DNA of 64,000 nucleotides. It comes from Puniceicoccus vermicola (GTDB taxonomy: Bacteria; Verrucomicrobiota; Verrucomicrobiia; Opitutales; Puniceicoccaceae). Position numbers and translations under genes: made by a program. How positions within the stretch are numbered: position 1 is the stretch's first letter; the number at the start of each line of letters is the position of its first letter. The notes beneath the pieces were generated by a model. The model did no database searches. It was not told the DNA's origin and saw nothing but the letters and a program-made list of their open reading frames with translations. The stretch lies in contig NZ_JACHVA010000076.1 of NCBI RefSeq assembly GCF_014230055.1, positions 36,997 through 100,996 of the forward strand, written 5' to 3'. Positions 1 to 8,383 of the stretch are shown one piece after another.

Positions 1-645
1 TTTCTGCTGCAGCAGATGGCTGATTGCTTGATGTGCGGCTGCCTCGAAATCGATGCTGACCGAAGAGATGCTCTCGACATTCGTTGACCGCCAAAGGATG
101 ACGGCATTGGGGAGCTCGTCGGCGCAGTGGCCGAGCACATCTTCGTGCCAGAGGTGGTCGAGGAGAAACCCGTGCTGCTTTTGTGGATTGGTGCGCAGGA
201 CTCGGCGGAAAGACTTGAGTTGCGCCGAGGAGTTCTGGAACTGAGGTGGCTCTTCCGGTTCGGTCAGATTCACGAGGCCGACATCCGATGGAAAGAGCAG
301 ACTCCGGCGCGCTTCCGCACACTGCCTGCTGAACCCCTGGAGCATGAGCCGGTAGCTGACATGCCTGGCGGTTAGTTCGCGGACGAGGCAGAAAACCGGT
401 TTGGGGCGTTCCATCATTTCGCGACCACTTGGCAAAAAGTAACGGCCGCTGTCGCTTCGCCAGAGAAGCCCTTCGTTGCTAAATTTGCGCAGAACCCGGT
501 GAACCGTCACGTTGGAGACATCAAATTTTTCGGCCAGTTCGCGGGTCACGGGTAGGGGATCGCTGTCTTCCCAGTTGCCGTCCTTGAGGAGCTCCGTGAG
601 TTCCTTCTCCAGTTTGATGACTTGCTTCCCTTTTTTTCGTGGCAT
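1..645 (-). CDS. GntR-type HTH regulator with LacI-like sensor domain (partial)
   Basis: A DNA-binding transcription regulator, cut off by the window start after 215 codons with no stop. Residues 1-65 form a GntR-type winged helix (PVTRELAEKFDVSNVTVHRVLRKF, then a wing ending in RYFLPSG). From about residue 72 it reads like a LacI/periplasmic-binding-protein effector domain, ending with the VSIDFEAAAHQAISHLL stretch that in LacI-type sensors precedes the ligand loop. The ATG at 645 begins with a basic tail (MPRKKGKQ). The gene lies upstream of, and in the same direction as, the CE15 gene's left flank, so it may sense a sugar released by the enzymes nearby; that is inference. Family call is firm, ligand unknown. 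Confidence 0.85.
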   Translation of the reverse strand, partial: MPRKKGKQVIKLEKELTELLKDGNWEDSDPLPVTRELAEKFDVSNVTVHRVLRKFSNEGLLWRSDSGRYFLPSGREMMERPKPVFCLVRELTARHVSYRLMLQGFSRQCAEARRSLLFPSDVGLVNLTEPEEPPQFQNSSAQLKSFRRVLRTNPQKQHGFLLDHLWHEDVLGHCADELPNAVILWRSTNVESISSVSIDFEAAAHQAISHLLQQK

Positions 646-1415
646 TGAATTTGATTCTCGTTCGATTGTGTCGATTTGTCTCCTTGAATATAGGATGGGA
701 ACGCTAAGACAATAAATTTGTTACAAAATGTGACTTGTTGATGTTTCTAGTAGTTTTGACGTTAATAGAGCAGATTTAAGATCCTTATCGATCGTTCTGC
801 TGGAGTGTTACATATCCGAGGCAATTCCAGGCACGTTATCGGGGCGACTGCGAATTCGAGCCGAAAAGGCTGAATTGTCCAAAAATGAAGCGTAAAATCC
901 TTTCTAAAAGGTGGCCTCAGTGAGTAGGGGAAACTAAATTCGGTATAAGAGAAGGCATCTCTCGACCATGGACGGTGACCAGGTCTGACACGCGCTCTTG
1001 GATAGAGACTGGAAAGTCCCCCCAAAAGCTTTAGATTGTGGCAAGTTCAGATCCCGTTCGTGGGTCTCGGCGGATTGAGATCGAACGGTTTTGCCGGGAG
1101 AGATTTCTTTGCGGAGACGGGTTGTTTAGGTCGACACCGAAGGTGCCAATATTGAGGCTGCTTGGAGCAGGTCTTCTGTGGAGACGAATTGGCGGGCGAC
1201 CGAGGGGAGAGTGGGACTGTTCGTTGACCATATGTGTCTATCTCGCGAGCCCGGCGGAAATGGGAACCCTCGCTAGAGTGATTGCGGTTTTGCTGAATCG
1301 CTCTAGAGCGCGCCAGTGTCGGTCTGGAGAGGACTCTTTTGCGGGAAAGGATCCACGGGTCTCTGAGTGGACCTGCCTGAAGGCATTGGCCTCTTGGCGG
1401 AGCTGGTTCGATTCG
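646..1415. other. Intergenic region without a convincing gene
   Basis: About 770 bases between the start of the GntR-type regulator and the end of the CE15 gene. Short open frames on both strands have no recognisable domain and overlap each other. The part next to the regulator is AT-rich and holds two TGTTAC words (719-724 and 806-811). A weak promoter for the regulator may lie on the minus strand (TATATT near 690, TTATTG about 17 bases upstream). Confidence 0.5.
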
Positions 1416-4400
1416 CTACGGGGTGGTGACGCGAAGTCGGTAGAACATGGATGAGGAGTTGGGCGCTAGGCTGCCGGAAAACGTGACCCGTTCCCAGATG
1501 GAATCGACCGTTTCGACCAAAGTGGGAGTTTGAATAGGCTCCCAAGAGCGAAGATCGGGACTTCGTTCGACACGGTATTCGACGCCGGGCTCGGTTTCGG
1601 TTTTGCGGCGAACGTGCTGGAAGAAGACCTCATTGCCATCAGAGATGAATGCGGGGAGACCCGCCGAGCCGTTGAAAGGCATGGTCGGAGCCGATGAGTT
1701 CATGCTTTTTCCTGGCTCAGGAAGGTTCAGCGCGTACTTCATGATGTAGGGAGTTCCGTCGTCCGAGGTTTTCTCGTCGTCGATTCCAAACCGATCCAAT
1801 CCGTGATCCTCCCGCCATTGGCGAAGATCGGTGCTGAAATCAGGAAAGTGCTGGTCGGCGTAGTCCATGTATTGGTTCCAATCGTAGGGCATCATATCGT
1901 GCCAGCCACCGGTGCCGTCGTCACCCGGGTAGCCATCTCCGCGGGCGTGGTAGCCGATGGATCCGCCGTGTTGCGGCTTGTTGGGGCCGGGGCGCCAGCG
2001 GGAGTCGACGATGCCGAGGCCGAAGAGGTCGTAGACGGGCCCAGCGCGGAGGCAGGATTCGTATTCTGCGGTGGGGTCGGCGCTCCAGTCCTCGTAGGAA
2101 CTTTGCACATAGACCAACCGGGGTGCGCAGAGGGCGAGGAGCATGTGCTGGTCGACAGGAAGCTCGGTTTCACGGTCGCCAAAATCTTTGTAGTTGTCGC
2201 TGAACCAGTGGGGGAAGTTGCGGTTGATCTGGTCGATGTCTTCGCCGAATTTCGTGCGTGCCATGGCCGCTCCAGTGGAGCCGGAGGAATTGCTGATGGC
2301 CAGATCGACTCGGGTATCCTGGGCTCCGCACCAGAGCGCGGCTTTCCCTCCTCGGGAATGGCCGACGACCGCAACGGGGATGTCCTGGAGTTCGGGGTCG
2401 GACTTGATCCAGTCAATCGCGCGGCTGGCACCCCAGGACCAGGCGCCGATGGCGGCCCAGGCATCACCGGGTCGGGTGGGGTAGCGCCTATTGGAATCCA
2501 TCGAGCCGGTAGGACCGAACACGGAAAAGACGCCTTCGCCATCGCTAAAGGCGGTCGTTTCATCGTCGGCGACCTCACGGTTTTTGAATCCGGCCGCGAC
2601 GTAGCCGCGCTCCAGGATCTCCTTGACCGGGAAGAAATCGTACCCGCCGGAACCCGGAGAATAGGTGTGCGCGTTGTAAGTGTAGCTGGAGGGTCGGTTG
2701 TTGATAAGGATGAAGATGCCCTTGGGTTTCGTCGTTCCTGGAATAGGGCGGTAAACGTAGAGGTAGAAGCTGTCCCGGTTGCCGTTCCCGTCACCGTAGG
2801 TAATCAGCACCTTTTCGCGAATCGCGGTGTTGTTGAAGATTCTGCTGCTGTAGACGACGTCGTGCTTGAGGTAGGGAGGCCGATCGACTGCATTGCGCCC
2901 GTAGACGTTTTCGCGAAAGAGCTCGAGGATCTCTTCCCGTCTCTCGTTAGTCCATTTTTGCGTGGAGGAGACGGGATCGCCGTTGTTCATTGTCAGCGGA
3001 TCGGGAATGCTGGCGATCACTGCTGGATCGTAGTCGCGTCCGACGTCTGGGCCTTTAGAGAACGAGATCGGGGGTTGAGGGTCGCCGACTTCGTCCACGT
3101 CTAAAAGGCCGCTTCCGGCAAAATGGCGGCTGATGTGGGTCGCGCCGCTGCCTTCGGCTCCCCAGGTTCCGGGGGATTGAGGTTCGCCGTTGATGTGGAG
3201 GGTCGCGACTGAATTGATACCGTTGAAGTCTAAATCGAGAACAGCGTTGGGGCCCAAGTGGACTCCTGATTCAGTATGCAGTGAGGCTTCGGGGAGCACT
3301 AGTTTGCCCCGCTCTACTACGGTGTCACCGGTGTAGGTATTGCCATTGGCGAAAATGATTGTGCCGAAGTCCTGCTTGATTACACCGCCGTCCGGGGTGC
3401 TGCCCAGGGCTGGGTCGTGCTGGAGTGGTTCGGCGTAGGCGACTTCGTAGCCTCCAAAATTGTCTCCGGCGCTGAGGCGGGCGGGGCCCGCGCTTACGAG
3501 AACCGAATCAATTCCGGAGAAGACTCCCGTCGCGTCCGGTACGATCTGAAGAAGACCGCCGTTGAAGCGAAATGTCGAATTCCCGCCGGTTGATTGCAAA
3601 ACCGGAGTCTGGAGGACGCCTCCATTCAAATTGAACGTCGCGGTGCCGCTGCCTAGAGAGGATCGCCCGACTTCAACGCGGCTCGATCCGTAGTTCAGAA
3701 GTTTGATTTGGCCGTCGTTGAGGTTGATCTCGGAGCCGCCGGAGTTCGAGGCGTCTGCGAGGATCAGGCTGCGATTCTGGCTGCCGTTGCCGATATTCAC
3801 TTGGCCCCCGTTGACATTGAGTATGGCCGGGCCGCTGCGACCCACAAAGATGGTGTTGCCGTAGAAATCGCCGCCGAGGTTGCCGCCTGGCTCTACATTC
3901 ACCGTGGTGTCATCGTTGATGGAAAAAATACCGCTGGAGCGCTGTCGGAGTGTTCCATAAACATCCAGGATGCCTCCTCCGGAGATGCGGCTGTTGGAGT
4001 CGTTCATCACCACTTCGACCCCGAAGCCGATCGAGACTTGGGCCGACGGCTCTATATTGATCGCCGTCCAGTTCGAGAGGGTGATGAGGGCCCCTTCGGG
4101 TGCATTGGTGTTCAATGCATAGCCCGAAGCTTCAAACGAAAGCATTTTGGCAAACAGGCCCTCCGCGCGGGTCGCGGTAACATCGGCGACGTTGACGATG
4201 CCGCCGCCAGCAGTGGAGAAGACGGCGGTATCGTCCTCGCCGGAGCCGGGACCTGTGGCGCCAGTGGTTGAGGTGATCGTTCCGCTGCTCTGGTTGGTCC
4301 AGTAGGCAGTTCCGTTGTTCCAGATCTGGGATCCGGTCCAGCTCCCTCCTGAGGGCCAGCCGTTCTCGTATGGCTCACTGTAAATACCCAGGTCCCAAGT

Positions 4401-4502
4401 CCCGTTGCCACCTGTCCAGGTCAAATTTTCTGCCATCGCTGGTTGTAGAGTGAGAATAGCGGCCGCGAGGCTCGCCGAGAATCGTCGTTTTGAGGTCTTC
4501 AT
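1416..4502 (-). CDS. Secreted glucuronoyl esterase (CE15) fused to autotransporter-type beta-helix
   Basis: A 1028-residue secreted protein. Residues 1-25 are a signal peptide (MKTSKRRF... ending PAMA). About 30-470 are beta-helix repeats with an autotransporter-associated strand motif (GNTYTGDTVVERGKLVLP). From about 490 a CE15 alpha/beta hydrolase follows: the nucleophile motif GHSRGGKAALWCGA with Ser716, the NSSGSTGAAMAR..GE segment, and a probable catalytic His in WHDMMPYDWNQYMDYADQHF. The last 110 residues (VEYRVERSPDLRSWEP...MFYRLRV) resemble C-terminal modules common in verrucomicrobial secreted proteins. CE15 enzymes cut esters between 4-O-methylglucuronate of xylan and lignin or other alcohols. 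I chose the ATG at 4502; a TTG three codons earlier is possible. The beta-helix fusion is unusual; CE15 identity is confident, substrate is inferred. Confidence 0.85.
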   Translation of the reverse strand: MKTSKRRFSASLAAAILTLQPAMAENLTWTGGNGTWDLGIYSEPYENGWPSGGSWTGSQIWNNGTAYWTNQSSGTITSTTGATGPGSGEDDTAVFSTAGGGIVNVADVTATRAEGLFAKMLSFEASGYALNTNAPEGALITLSNWTAINIEPSAQVSIGFGVEVVMNDSNSRISGGGILDVYGTLRQRSSGIFSINDDTTVNVEPGGNLGGDFYGNTIFVGRSGPAILNVNGGQVNIGNGSQNRSLILADASNSGGSEINLNDGQIKLLNYGSSRVEVGRSSLGSGTATFNLNGGVLQTPVLQSTGGNSTFRFNGGLLQIVPDATGVFSGIDSVLVSAGPARLSAGDNFGGYEVAYAEPLQHDPALGSTPDGGVIKQDFGTIIFANGNTYTGDTVVERGKLVLPEASLHTESGVHLGPNAVLDLDFNGINSVATLHINGEPQSPGTWGAEGSGATHISRHFAGSGLLDVDEVGDPQPPISFSKGPDVGRDYDPAVIASIPDPLTMNNGDPVSSTQKWTNERREEILELFRENVYGRNAVDRPPYLKHDVVYSSRIFNNTAIREKVLITYGDGNGNRDSFYLYVYRPIPGTTKPKGIFILINNRPSSYTYNAHTYSPGSGGYDFFPVKEILERGYVAAGFKNREVADDETTAFSDGEGVFSVFGPTGSMDSNRRYPTRPGDAWAAIGAWSWGASRAIDWIKSDPELQDIPVAVVGHSRGGKAALWCGAQDTRVDLAISNSSGSTGAAMARTKFGEDIDQINRNFPHWFSDNYKDFGDRETELPVDQHMLLALCAPRLVYVQSSYEDWSADPTAEYESCLRAGPVYDLFGLGIVDSRWRPGPNKPQHGGSIGYHARGDGYPGDDGTGGWHDMMPYDWNQYMDYADQHFPDFSTDLRQWREDHGLDRFGIDDEKTSDDGTPYIMKYALNLPEPGKSMNSSAPTMPFNGSAGLPAFISDGNEVFFQHVRRKTETEPGVEYRVERSPDLRSWEPIQTPTLVETVDSIWERVTFSGSLAPNSSSMFYRLRVTTP

Positions 4503-4567
4503 TGAAAGCAAAGTCGGGTTCGACCGACCAGTTTTTGGAGACCGATTTTAAAAGCAACATAAAAATC

Positions 4568-4579
4568 TGTTACGTAACG
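4568..4579. promoter_or_regulatory. Candidate operator palindrome upstream of CE15 gene
   Basis: TGTTACGTAACG is a near-perfect 12-bp palindrome about 65 bases upstream of the CE15 start, with the central CG typical of LacI-type operators. The regulator cut off at the window start is a possible binder. No experimental support; the link is inference. Confidence 0.3.
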
Positions 4580-5065
4580 AGGGGCGAGGATTTCTTTTTG
4601 TTCTATTTTAGCTCAAATACATCGCCAAATATTGCTGCTGATGCTCATTTTTAGCTAAGGGCTCTGCGTTCTTGTTTTTCAAAAATGGAAAGGACTCCTC
4701 GTGGGGAGAGGTTCGATTTGCCCGGCTGAAATTCTTGAGCGCCCCCGTTACTTATTGCCGGTGGAGTGTGGTGCTTATGCTCCTTTACGAGTCGTAAACC
4801 TCTATAGAATCAGGGTTGGAGAGGGTATAGGGTTGTGCTTGGGAGGAAACGTGGAGGATTTCATCGAAGGTGGTCATATCGATCGTTCTTCGGTCTCTAA
4901 AGGGGGAGCTGCGTGTTCTTTTGGGCTGGGTGGCGTCTGTTTTTCCGGAAAGGAGTTGACAAGAAGTCTTAAATGTCACAGAAAAAATCCGTAACAAAAA
5001 GAATCTGTGGGAAAAAAGTGCCGAATGCCTAGCGCCATGAATGTTTCTGTATATGGTAATTTTGA

Positions 5066-5098
5066 GTGGGTGGAATCCCCCACGATAAAAAACGTGGG
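5066..5098 (+). promoter_or_regulatory. Possible alternative-hairpin leader of PEP-CTERM gene
   Basis: Three segments can pair two ways: GTGGG (5066-5070) with CCCAC (5079-5083), or CCCACG (5079-5084) with CGTGGG (5093-5098) across an A-rich loop. They lie 85-120 bases upstream of the start codon at 5184. Mutually exclusive hairpins are seen in regulated leaders, but they could be chance. Confidence 0.25.
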
Positions 5099-5183
5099 CA
5101 GGCATTATTTGTGCAACAGATCGATTTGTGTCAGATTCGAATCAAATTACACGCGAAACCGATAACCAAAAAAGAACGATCCT

Positions 5184-5930
5184 ATGAAAACTAACTACAA
5201 ATACCTCAGCGTGGCCCTGTTGTCGGTTGCGCTTTCTGCTGGTGCCGCCCAGGCGCAAACCATTCAGGTCGATGCCGACTTCGAGAGTGGAAGCGATGGC
5301 TTTTCCAGTTTTACCGCCTATGATTACAGTTCGGGTGGTGCGATCGTGAATCCTACGGGCGGGACTCAGGGAATGGACGTTTTTTCAGGCGACTCGAATG
5401 ACAATTATGCTGATATCGCTACTGTCGGCGAGTATACACTGGCTTGGGATTTTGCGACAATCGGTTCTACCTCTAGTCGTTCCATGAATATGACTTTGCG
5501 ATCTGGGAGCGGTGGTGCGAATCTCCTGAATGTCGCAGTGGGTGCCAGCGGAGATGATTCGCTCAATATCTATGATGGTTCCGGCTGGCAGACGATCGGA
5601 GCCGGGGGAGTCCTTTCGGATAATAATTGGTATCGGATTACGATTACTGGAGATATGCAACCGTCGGGAACTTATTCGGTGAGCGTCATTGATTTAAATG
5701 ATTCGAACAATGAGGTGATTAATGTCTCAGGCTTGTCTTTCTATCAATCTACTCCCGGGGTGGATGAAGGTTCAGCCTATCTTACCTTCCGGGACCAATC
5801 GGGCGACTATGCGGTCGATAATGTTTACTTCGAAACCTCCGCTGCAATCCCCGAGGCCAACGCCTTCGCGCTTCCATTTGCCATCCTCGGCATGGCTCTT
5901 GTCCGTCGCCGTCGTCGCGCCGTTGCGTAA
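5184..5930 (+). CDS. PEP-CTERM-type secreted surface protein
   Basis: A 248-residue exported protein. Residues 1-24 are a signal peptide (ends GAAQAQ). The middle is an Asp-, Gly- and Ser-rich beta-sandwich resembling LamG-like or carbohydrate-binding domains. The tail is a PEP-CTERM-type sorting signal: IPEA, a hydrophobic helix (FALPFAILGMALV) and a run of arginines (RRRRRAVA). Such tails are processed by exosortases; none is encoded in this window. The start has an upstream AAAAAGAA stretch. A strong hairpin terminator follows at 5972. Expected to be placed in the envelope or in extracellular matrix; precise role unknown. Confidence 0.8.
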   Translation: MKTNYKYLSVALLSVALSAGAAQAQTIQVDADFESGSDGFSSFTAYDYSSGGAIVNPTGGTQGMDVFSGDSNDNYADIATVGEYTLAWDFATIGSTSSRSMNMTLRSGSGGANLLNVAVGASGDDSLNIYDGSGWQTIGAGGVLSDNNWYRITITGDMQPSGTYSVSVIDLNDSNNEVINVSGLSFYQSTPGVDEGSAYLTFRDQSGDYAVDNVYFETSAAIPEANAFALPFAILGMALVRRRRRAVA

Positions 5931-5971
5931 GAGGTTTTTGCCTCCGTTCATTTACGTTTAGCTTCTGTGAT

Positions 5972-6018
5972 AAGGTGGTGGTCTGGGTGTAGTGCCTGAC
6001 CACCACCTTTATTTTTTG
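5972..6018 (+). terminator. Strong intrinsic terminator
   Basis: A perfect 12-bp stem, AAGGTGGTGGTC (5972-5983) with GACCACCACCTT (5998-6009), a 14-base loop, then TATTTTTT. It ends transcription of the PEP-CTERM gene but finishes only 7 bases before the ATG at 6025 of the next gene. Confidence 0.9.
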
Positions 6019-6024
6019 AATCCT

Positions 6025-7308
6025 ATGAAAACGATTGATGTTTCTCTTCTCTGGCGCCGTTGGGCGGCTCCTCTTGTTCTCTCGGCGATTGTGGCCTCGC
6101 CGATATCGGTGTCCGCTCAGTCGAAACCCACGATTGAGGTGGAGCGGGTCGATGAGATGAGCCCTTACAATATTGCTGCCTGGTGGTCTCCGGTCGCTTA
6201 CGACGCCAAGGCGGATCAGTTGTATGTTTCTTATCTGCGCCCAGGCTCTACGAAGAGGAAGGACGATGTCATTATTGCCCAGCGCGACTCGGACGGAAAC
6301 TGGACGATGGAGGATACGGGCGGGAAGGCGGTTTTTGATACCGGCCACACGCAGACCTCCCTGGCTGTGGACGGTGATGGAGTGGTGCATTTTACCTACG
6401 GCATGCATTTTTATCCATTCCGCTACGGAGTGGCCTTGGCTCCGCAGACCGTAGAGGCCGGTTTTAATCGGAAGGCACCGGGATTGATGCTGGGGAAGGG
6501 GCCGAAGTTCACCTATCCCAATATGGCCACGGCCGCCAACGGGGATTTGTATTTGATCATTCGGGAGGGGCTGGAAGGGCGGCTCTACCACTACCGTCTC
6601 GACGGAAAGCAATGGGAGGATCTCGGCTCCTTTGCCGCAGAGAAGGGGAGCACGGTCTATCCCGATCAGATCTTTCCGGATCCAAACGGCGACTTGCACA
6701 TTATTTGGGAGTGGGCCGAGGGCGGTCCGCAAGCTACGCGGCACATGGGGTCTTACGCTCGCTATGAGCCGAATACGGGGAAGTACTTTCGGGCGGATGG
6801 ATCTGAGTACACAGAATTGCCGATCACTCGCGAGGCTGCTGATCTGTATCAACCTTTGGAAGGCGAAGAAGTTTATAAGCGGGGAGTCCACGGTATCCAG
6901 TCTGCCAAGATGGCTTTGGATGAGAATGGAATGCCTCTGATTGCTTATGCCTATTCGACGAATCAGAAGCACCATGGATACGAGCACCGTCTCGCTAAGT
7001 GGGATGGTTCGCAATGGGTTCGCGAGACGGTGGCGTCCGGGCCGTTTTCGAATGAAAAACCTTGGATTAGCTACTTTGACGGGCAGATCCACTACTACAC
7101 TTTTCCTGGTGTCGGTAATGGAGGTGATAGTGAACTGGCTCTGTTGATGTCGTCTGATGCGGGTGCATCCTGGTCGGTGCCGATTGTTATCATCGACGAT
7201 CTGAAGATCGCCAGGCCGGTTGGAACCTCGTTTGAAGGAACGGATTTTCTCTACCTGCCCACTGCTCACTCCGACGAACTTTACCTCGGAATGGTTCAGT
7301 TCGATTGA
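6025..7308 (+). CDS. Secreted BNR-4-type beta-propeller protein
   Basis: A 427-residue secreted protein. After a signal peptide ending VSAQS (about residue 32) come repeated beta-propeller blades with Asp-box/BNR-like signatures (SSDAGASWSVP near the C-terminus; DGDGVVHFTYGMHF; DPNGDLHIIWEW). The conserved WWSPVAY, HTQTSLAVDGDG and GVHGIQSAKMALDENGMPLIAY segments match the BNR_4 family, which includes polysaccharide lyase-like seven-bladed propellers acting on algal uronic-acid glycans. Catalysis is not proven by the sequence. I chose ATG 6025 because it directly precedes the hydrophobic signal; an upstream in-frame GTG lies inside the terminator. There is no Shine-Dalgarno sequence because the terminator T-run occupies its place. 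Confidence 0.75.
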   Translation: MKTIDVSLLWRRWAAPLVLSAIVASPISVSAQSKPTIEVERVDEMSPYNIAAWWSPVAYDAKADQLYVSYLRPGSTKRKDDVIIAQRDSDGNWTMEDTGGKAVFDTGHTQTSLAVDGDGVVHFTYGMHFYPFRYGVALAPQTVEAGFNRKAPGLMLGKGPKFTYPNMATAANGDLYLIIREGLEGRLYHYRLDGKQWEDLGSFAAEKGSTVYPDQIFPDPNGDLHIIWEWAEGGPQATRHMGSYARYEPNTGKYFRADGSEYTELPITREAADLYQPLEGEEVYKRGVHGIQSAKMALDENGMPLIAYAYSTNQKHHGYEHRLAKWDGSQWVRETVASGPFSNEKPWISYFDGQIHYYTFPGVGNGGDSELALLMSSDAGASWSVPIVIIDDLKIARPVGTSFEGTDFLYLPTAHSDELYLGMVQFD

Positions 7309-7468
7309 GTCGACCGTCAGAGAAAAGTAAAACAAACCAACGCGAGCGAAGGGAGGAGCAAGAGGCCGGAATTTTAATTGAAACAAATATAGGTGTTACT
7401 AAATTTTGGGTCAAATCAGCGCGCATGGAGCGATGCTGGCAAATTCGAAAATCAAAAAGAAGGGACTT

Positions 7469-8185
7469 ATGAAGGGTTTTGAAGGAAAGAACTACCGAGC
7501 GTTCACTTTGATTGAGCTCTTGGTCGTGCTCATGATTTTGGGAGTTTTGGCGGCGATCATTATACCGGCCGTTGGAAAGGTGAGGGAGACGGCCAAACGA
7601 TCGGCCTGCGCGAGCAATCTCCGCCAATGCGGGGCGTCTCTTCTCACCTATGCGGCGGACAACAATGGGACGCTGGCCAATGGCCATCCCGACGGTTATC
7701 CGGATAAGCTCAATCGGTCTTTTATTACGATGATGAAGGAACGGGGCTACATCGATGACTTCAGTGTTTGGTCTTGCCCCGCAGTGGGTGGGGTGCCCTT
7801 GGATGACGAAGCGAATACTCTTGAAGAGCTTCGCGGGTCGTATGCCTATTTTGGCAATCTCTACGGTCCTTCGCGGGTGCTGCAGCTAACTTCCAACTCT
7901 TTGATTATGCAGGACTTGATCTACTCCTATGCGGGAGAATGGAGAGTAAACCACAGCAACGGGGGAGAGTTGAGGGAAGATGCTATCACAGGGAATCCAT
8001 CATTCTCGACTTATTTTGGAGGAGTGCCAGAAGGCTTTAATTCGTTGTTCGCGGATAACAGTGTGATGTGGACGGATTGGGAGGATCCGGAGGGCTCAGA
8101 CAAGGTGGTTTGGTTGAACATGGGGGCGGGAAGCTCGAAAATCCCCGGTCCAGTTCGGGCTCAACCTAAGGAAGATGCGATCTGA
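7469..8185 (+). CDS. Prepilin-type (type II secretion G-like) secreted protein
   Basis: 238 residues. The N-terminus has a class III prepilin signal: a short basic leader, then AFTLIELLVVLMILGVLAAIIIPAVGKV, with the conserved Glu five residues after the cleavage point. A disulfide-type globular domain follows (CASNLRQCGASLLTYAADNNG ... WSCPAVGG), as in the DUF1559-like pseudopilin family abundant in Verrucomicrobia and Planctomycetes. The late segment FADNSVMWTDWED is a degenerate form of that family's H-X9-DG motif. ATG 7469 is preceded by AAGAAGG, a good ribosome binding site. It probably assembles at the inner membrane or is exported by a type II-like system. Its role beside glycan enzymes is unknown. 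Confidence 0.8.
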   Translation: MKGFEGKNYRAFTLIELLVVLMILGVLAAIIIPAVGKVRETAKRSACASNLRQCGASLLTYAADNNGTLANGHPDGYPDKLNRSFITMMKERGYIDDFSVWSCPAVGGVPLDDEANTLEELRGSYAYFGNLYGPSRVLQLTSNSLIMQDLIYSYAGEWRVNHSNGGELREDAITGNPSFSTYFGGVPEGFNSLFADNSVMWTDWEDPEGSDKVVWLNMGAGSSKIPGPVRAQPKEDAI

Positions 8186-8250
8186 TCTGGGCGATGGGCA
8201 GCCTTTAGAAAAAAGTGATTTCTTAAAAGTGTCTCTCGGAGTCTAGCGGC

Positions 8251-8277
8251 GGACTCTTCCTTTTGGAAGGGGAGTCC
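8251..8277 (+). repeat. Hairpin between pseudopilin and GH123-like gene
   Basis: GGACTCTTCC (8251-8260) can pair with GGAA...GAGTCC (ending 8277) with a small bulge around a TTTT loop. No T-run follows, so it is not a standard intrinsic terminator; it may be an RNA-stabilising or processing hairpin. Confidence 0.35.
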
Positions 8278-8313
8278 ATTCAGGCCGAAAAAAGTTCAAA
8301 AAAATCAGAAAGT

Positions 8314-8330
8314 AACAAGTCAAACTTGTT
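8314..8330. promoter_or_regulatory. Candidate operator upstream of GH123-like gene
   Basis: AACAAG-TCAAA-CTTGTT is a perfect inverted repeat with 6-bp arms, 54 bases before the start at 8384. It overlaps a GTAACA word also found upstream of other genes here. A binding site for a sugar-responsive regulator is plausible but unproven. Confidence 0.3.
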
Positions 8331-8383
8331 GCATAAAATGGTGTTTTGAGCATTGTTGCTCATTCACCCAAAGGAAAAGAATT

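Larger units (their letters stand above)
4503..5183. other. Divergent intergenic region, 680 bases
   Basis: Lies between the divergently read CE15 gene and the PEP-CTERM gene and should hold both promoters. It contains the palindrome GTTACGTAAC (4569-4578), a TTGACA (4957-4962) whose TGACA pairs with a TGTCA 12 bases on, and three leader segments able to form alternative hairpins at 5066-5098. No gene is convincing on either strand. Confidence 0.5.

Noticed and set aside
1038..1454. 138-codon plus-strand open frame
   Set aside because: No domain, signal or ribosome site; Arg/Ser-rich composition and overlap with the end of the CE15 gene mark it as spurious.
1803..3104. 433-codon frame opposite the CE15 gene
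   Set aside because: Antisense shadow of a well-supported CE15 gene; its Val/Gly/Asp-rich sequence has no family features.
5782..7386. 534-codon frame opposite the BNR gene
   Set aside because: Antisense to a gene with a signal peptide and propeller repeats; Arg/Ile/Pro-rich with no motif.
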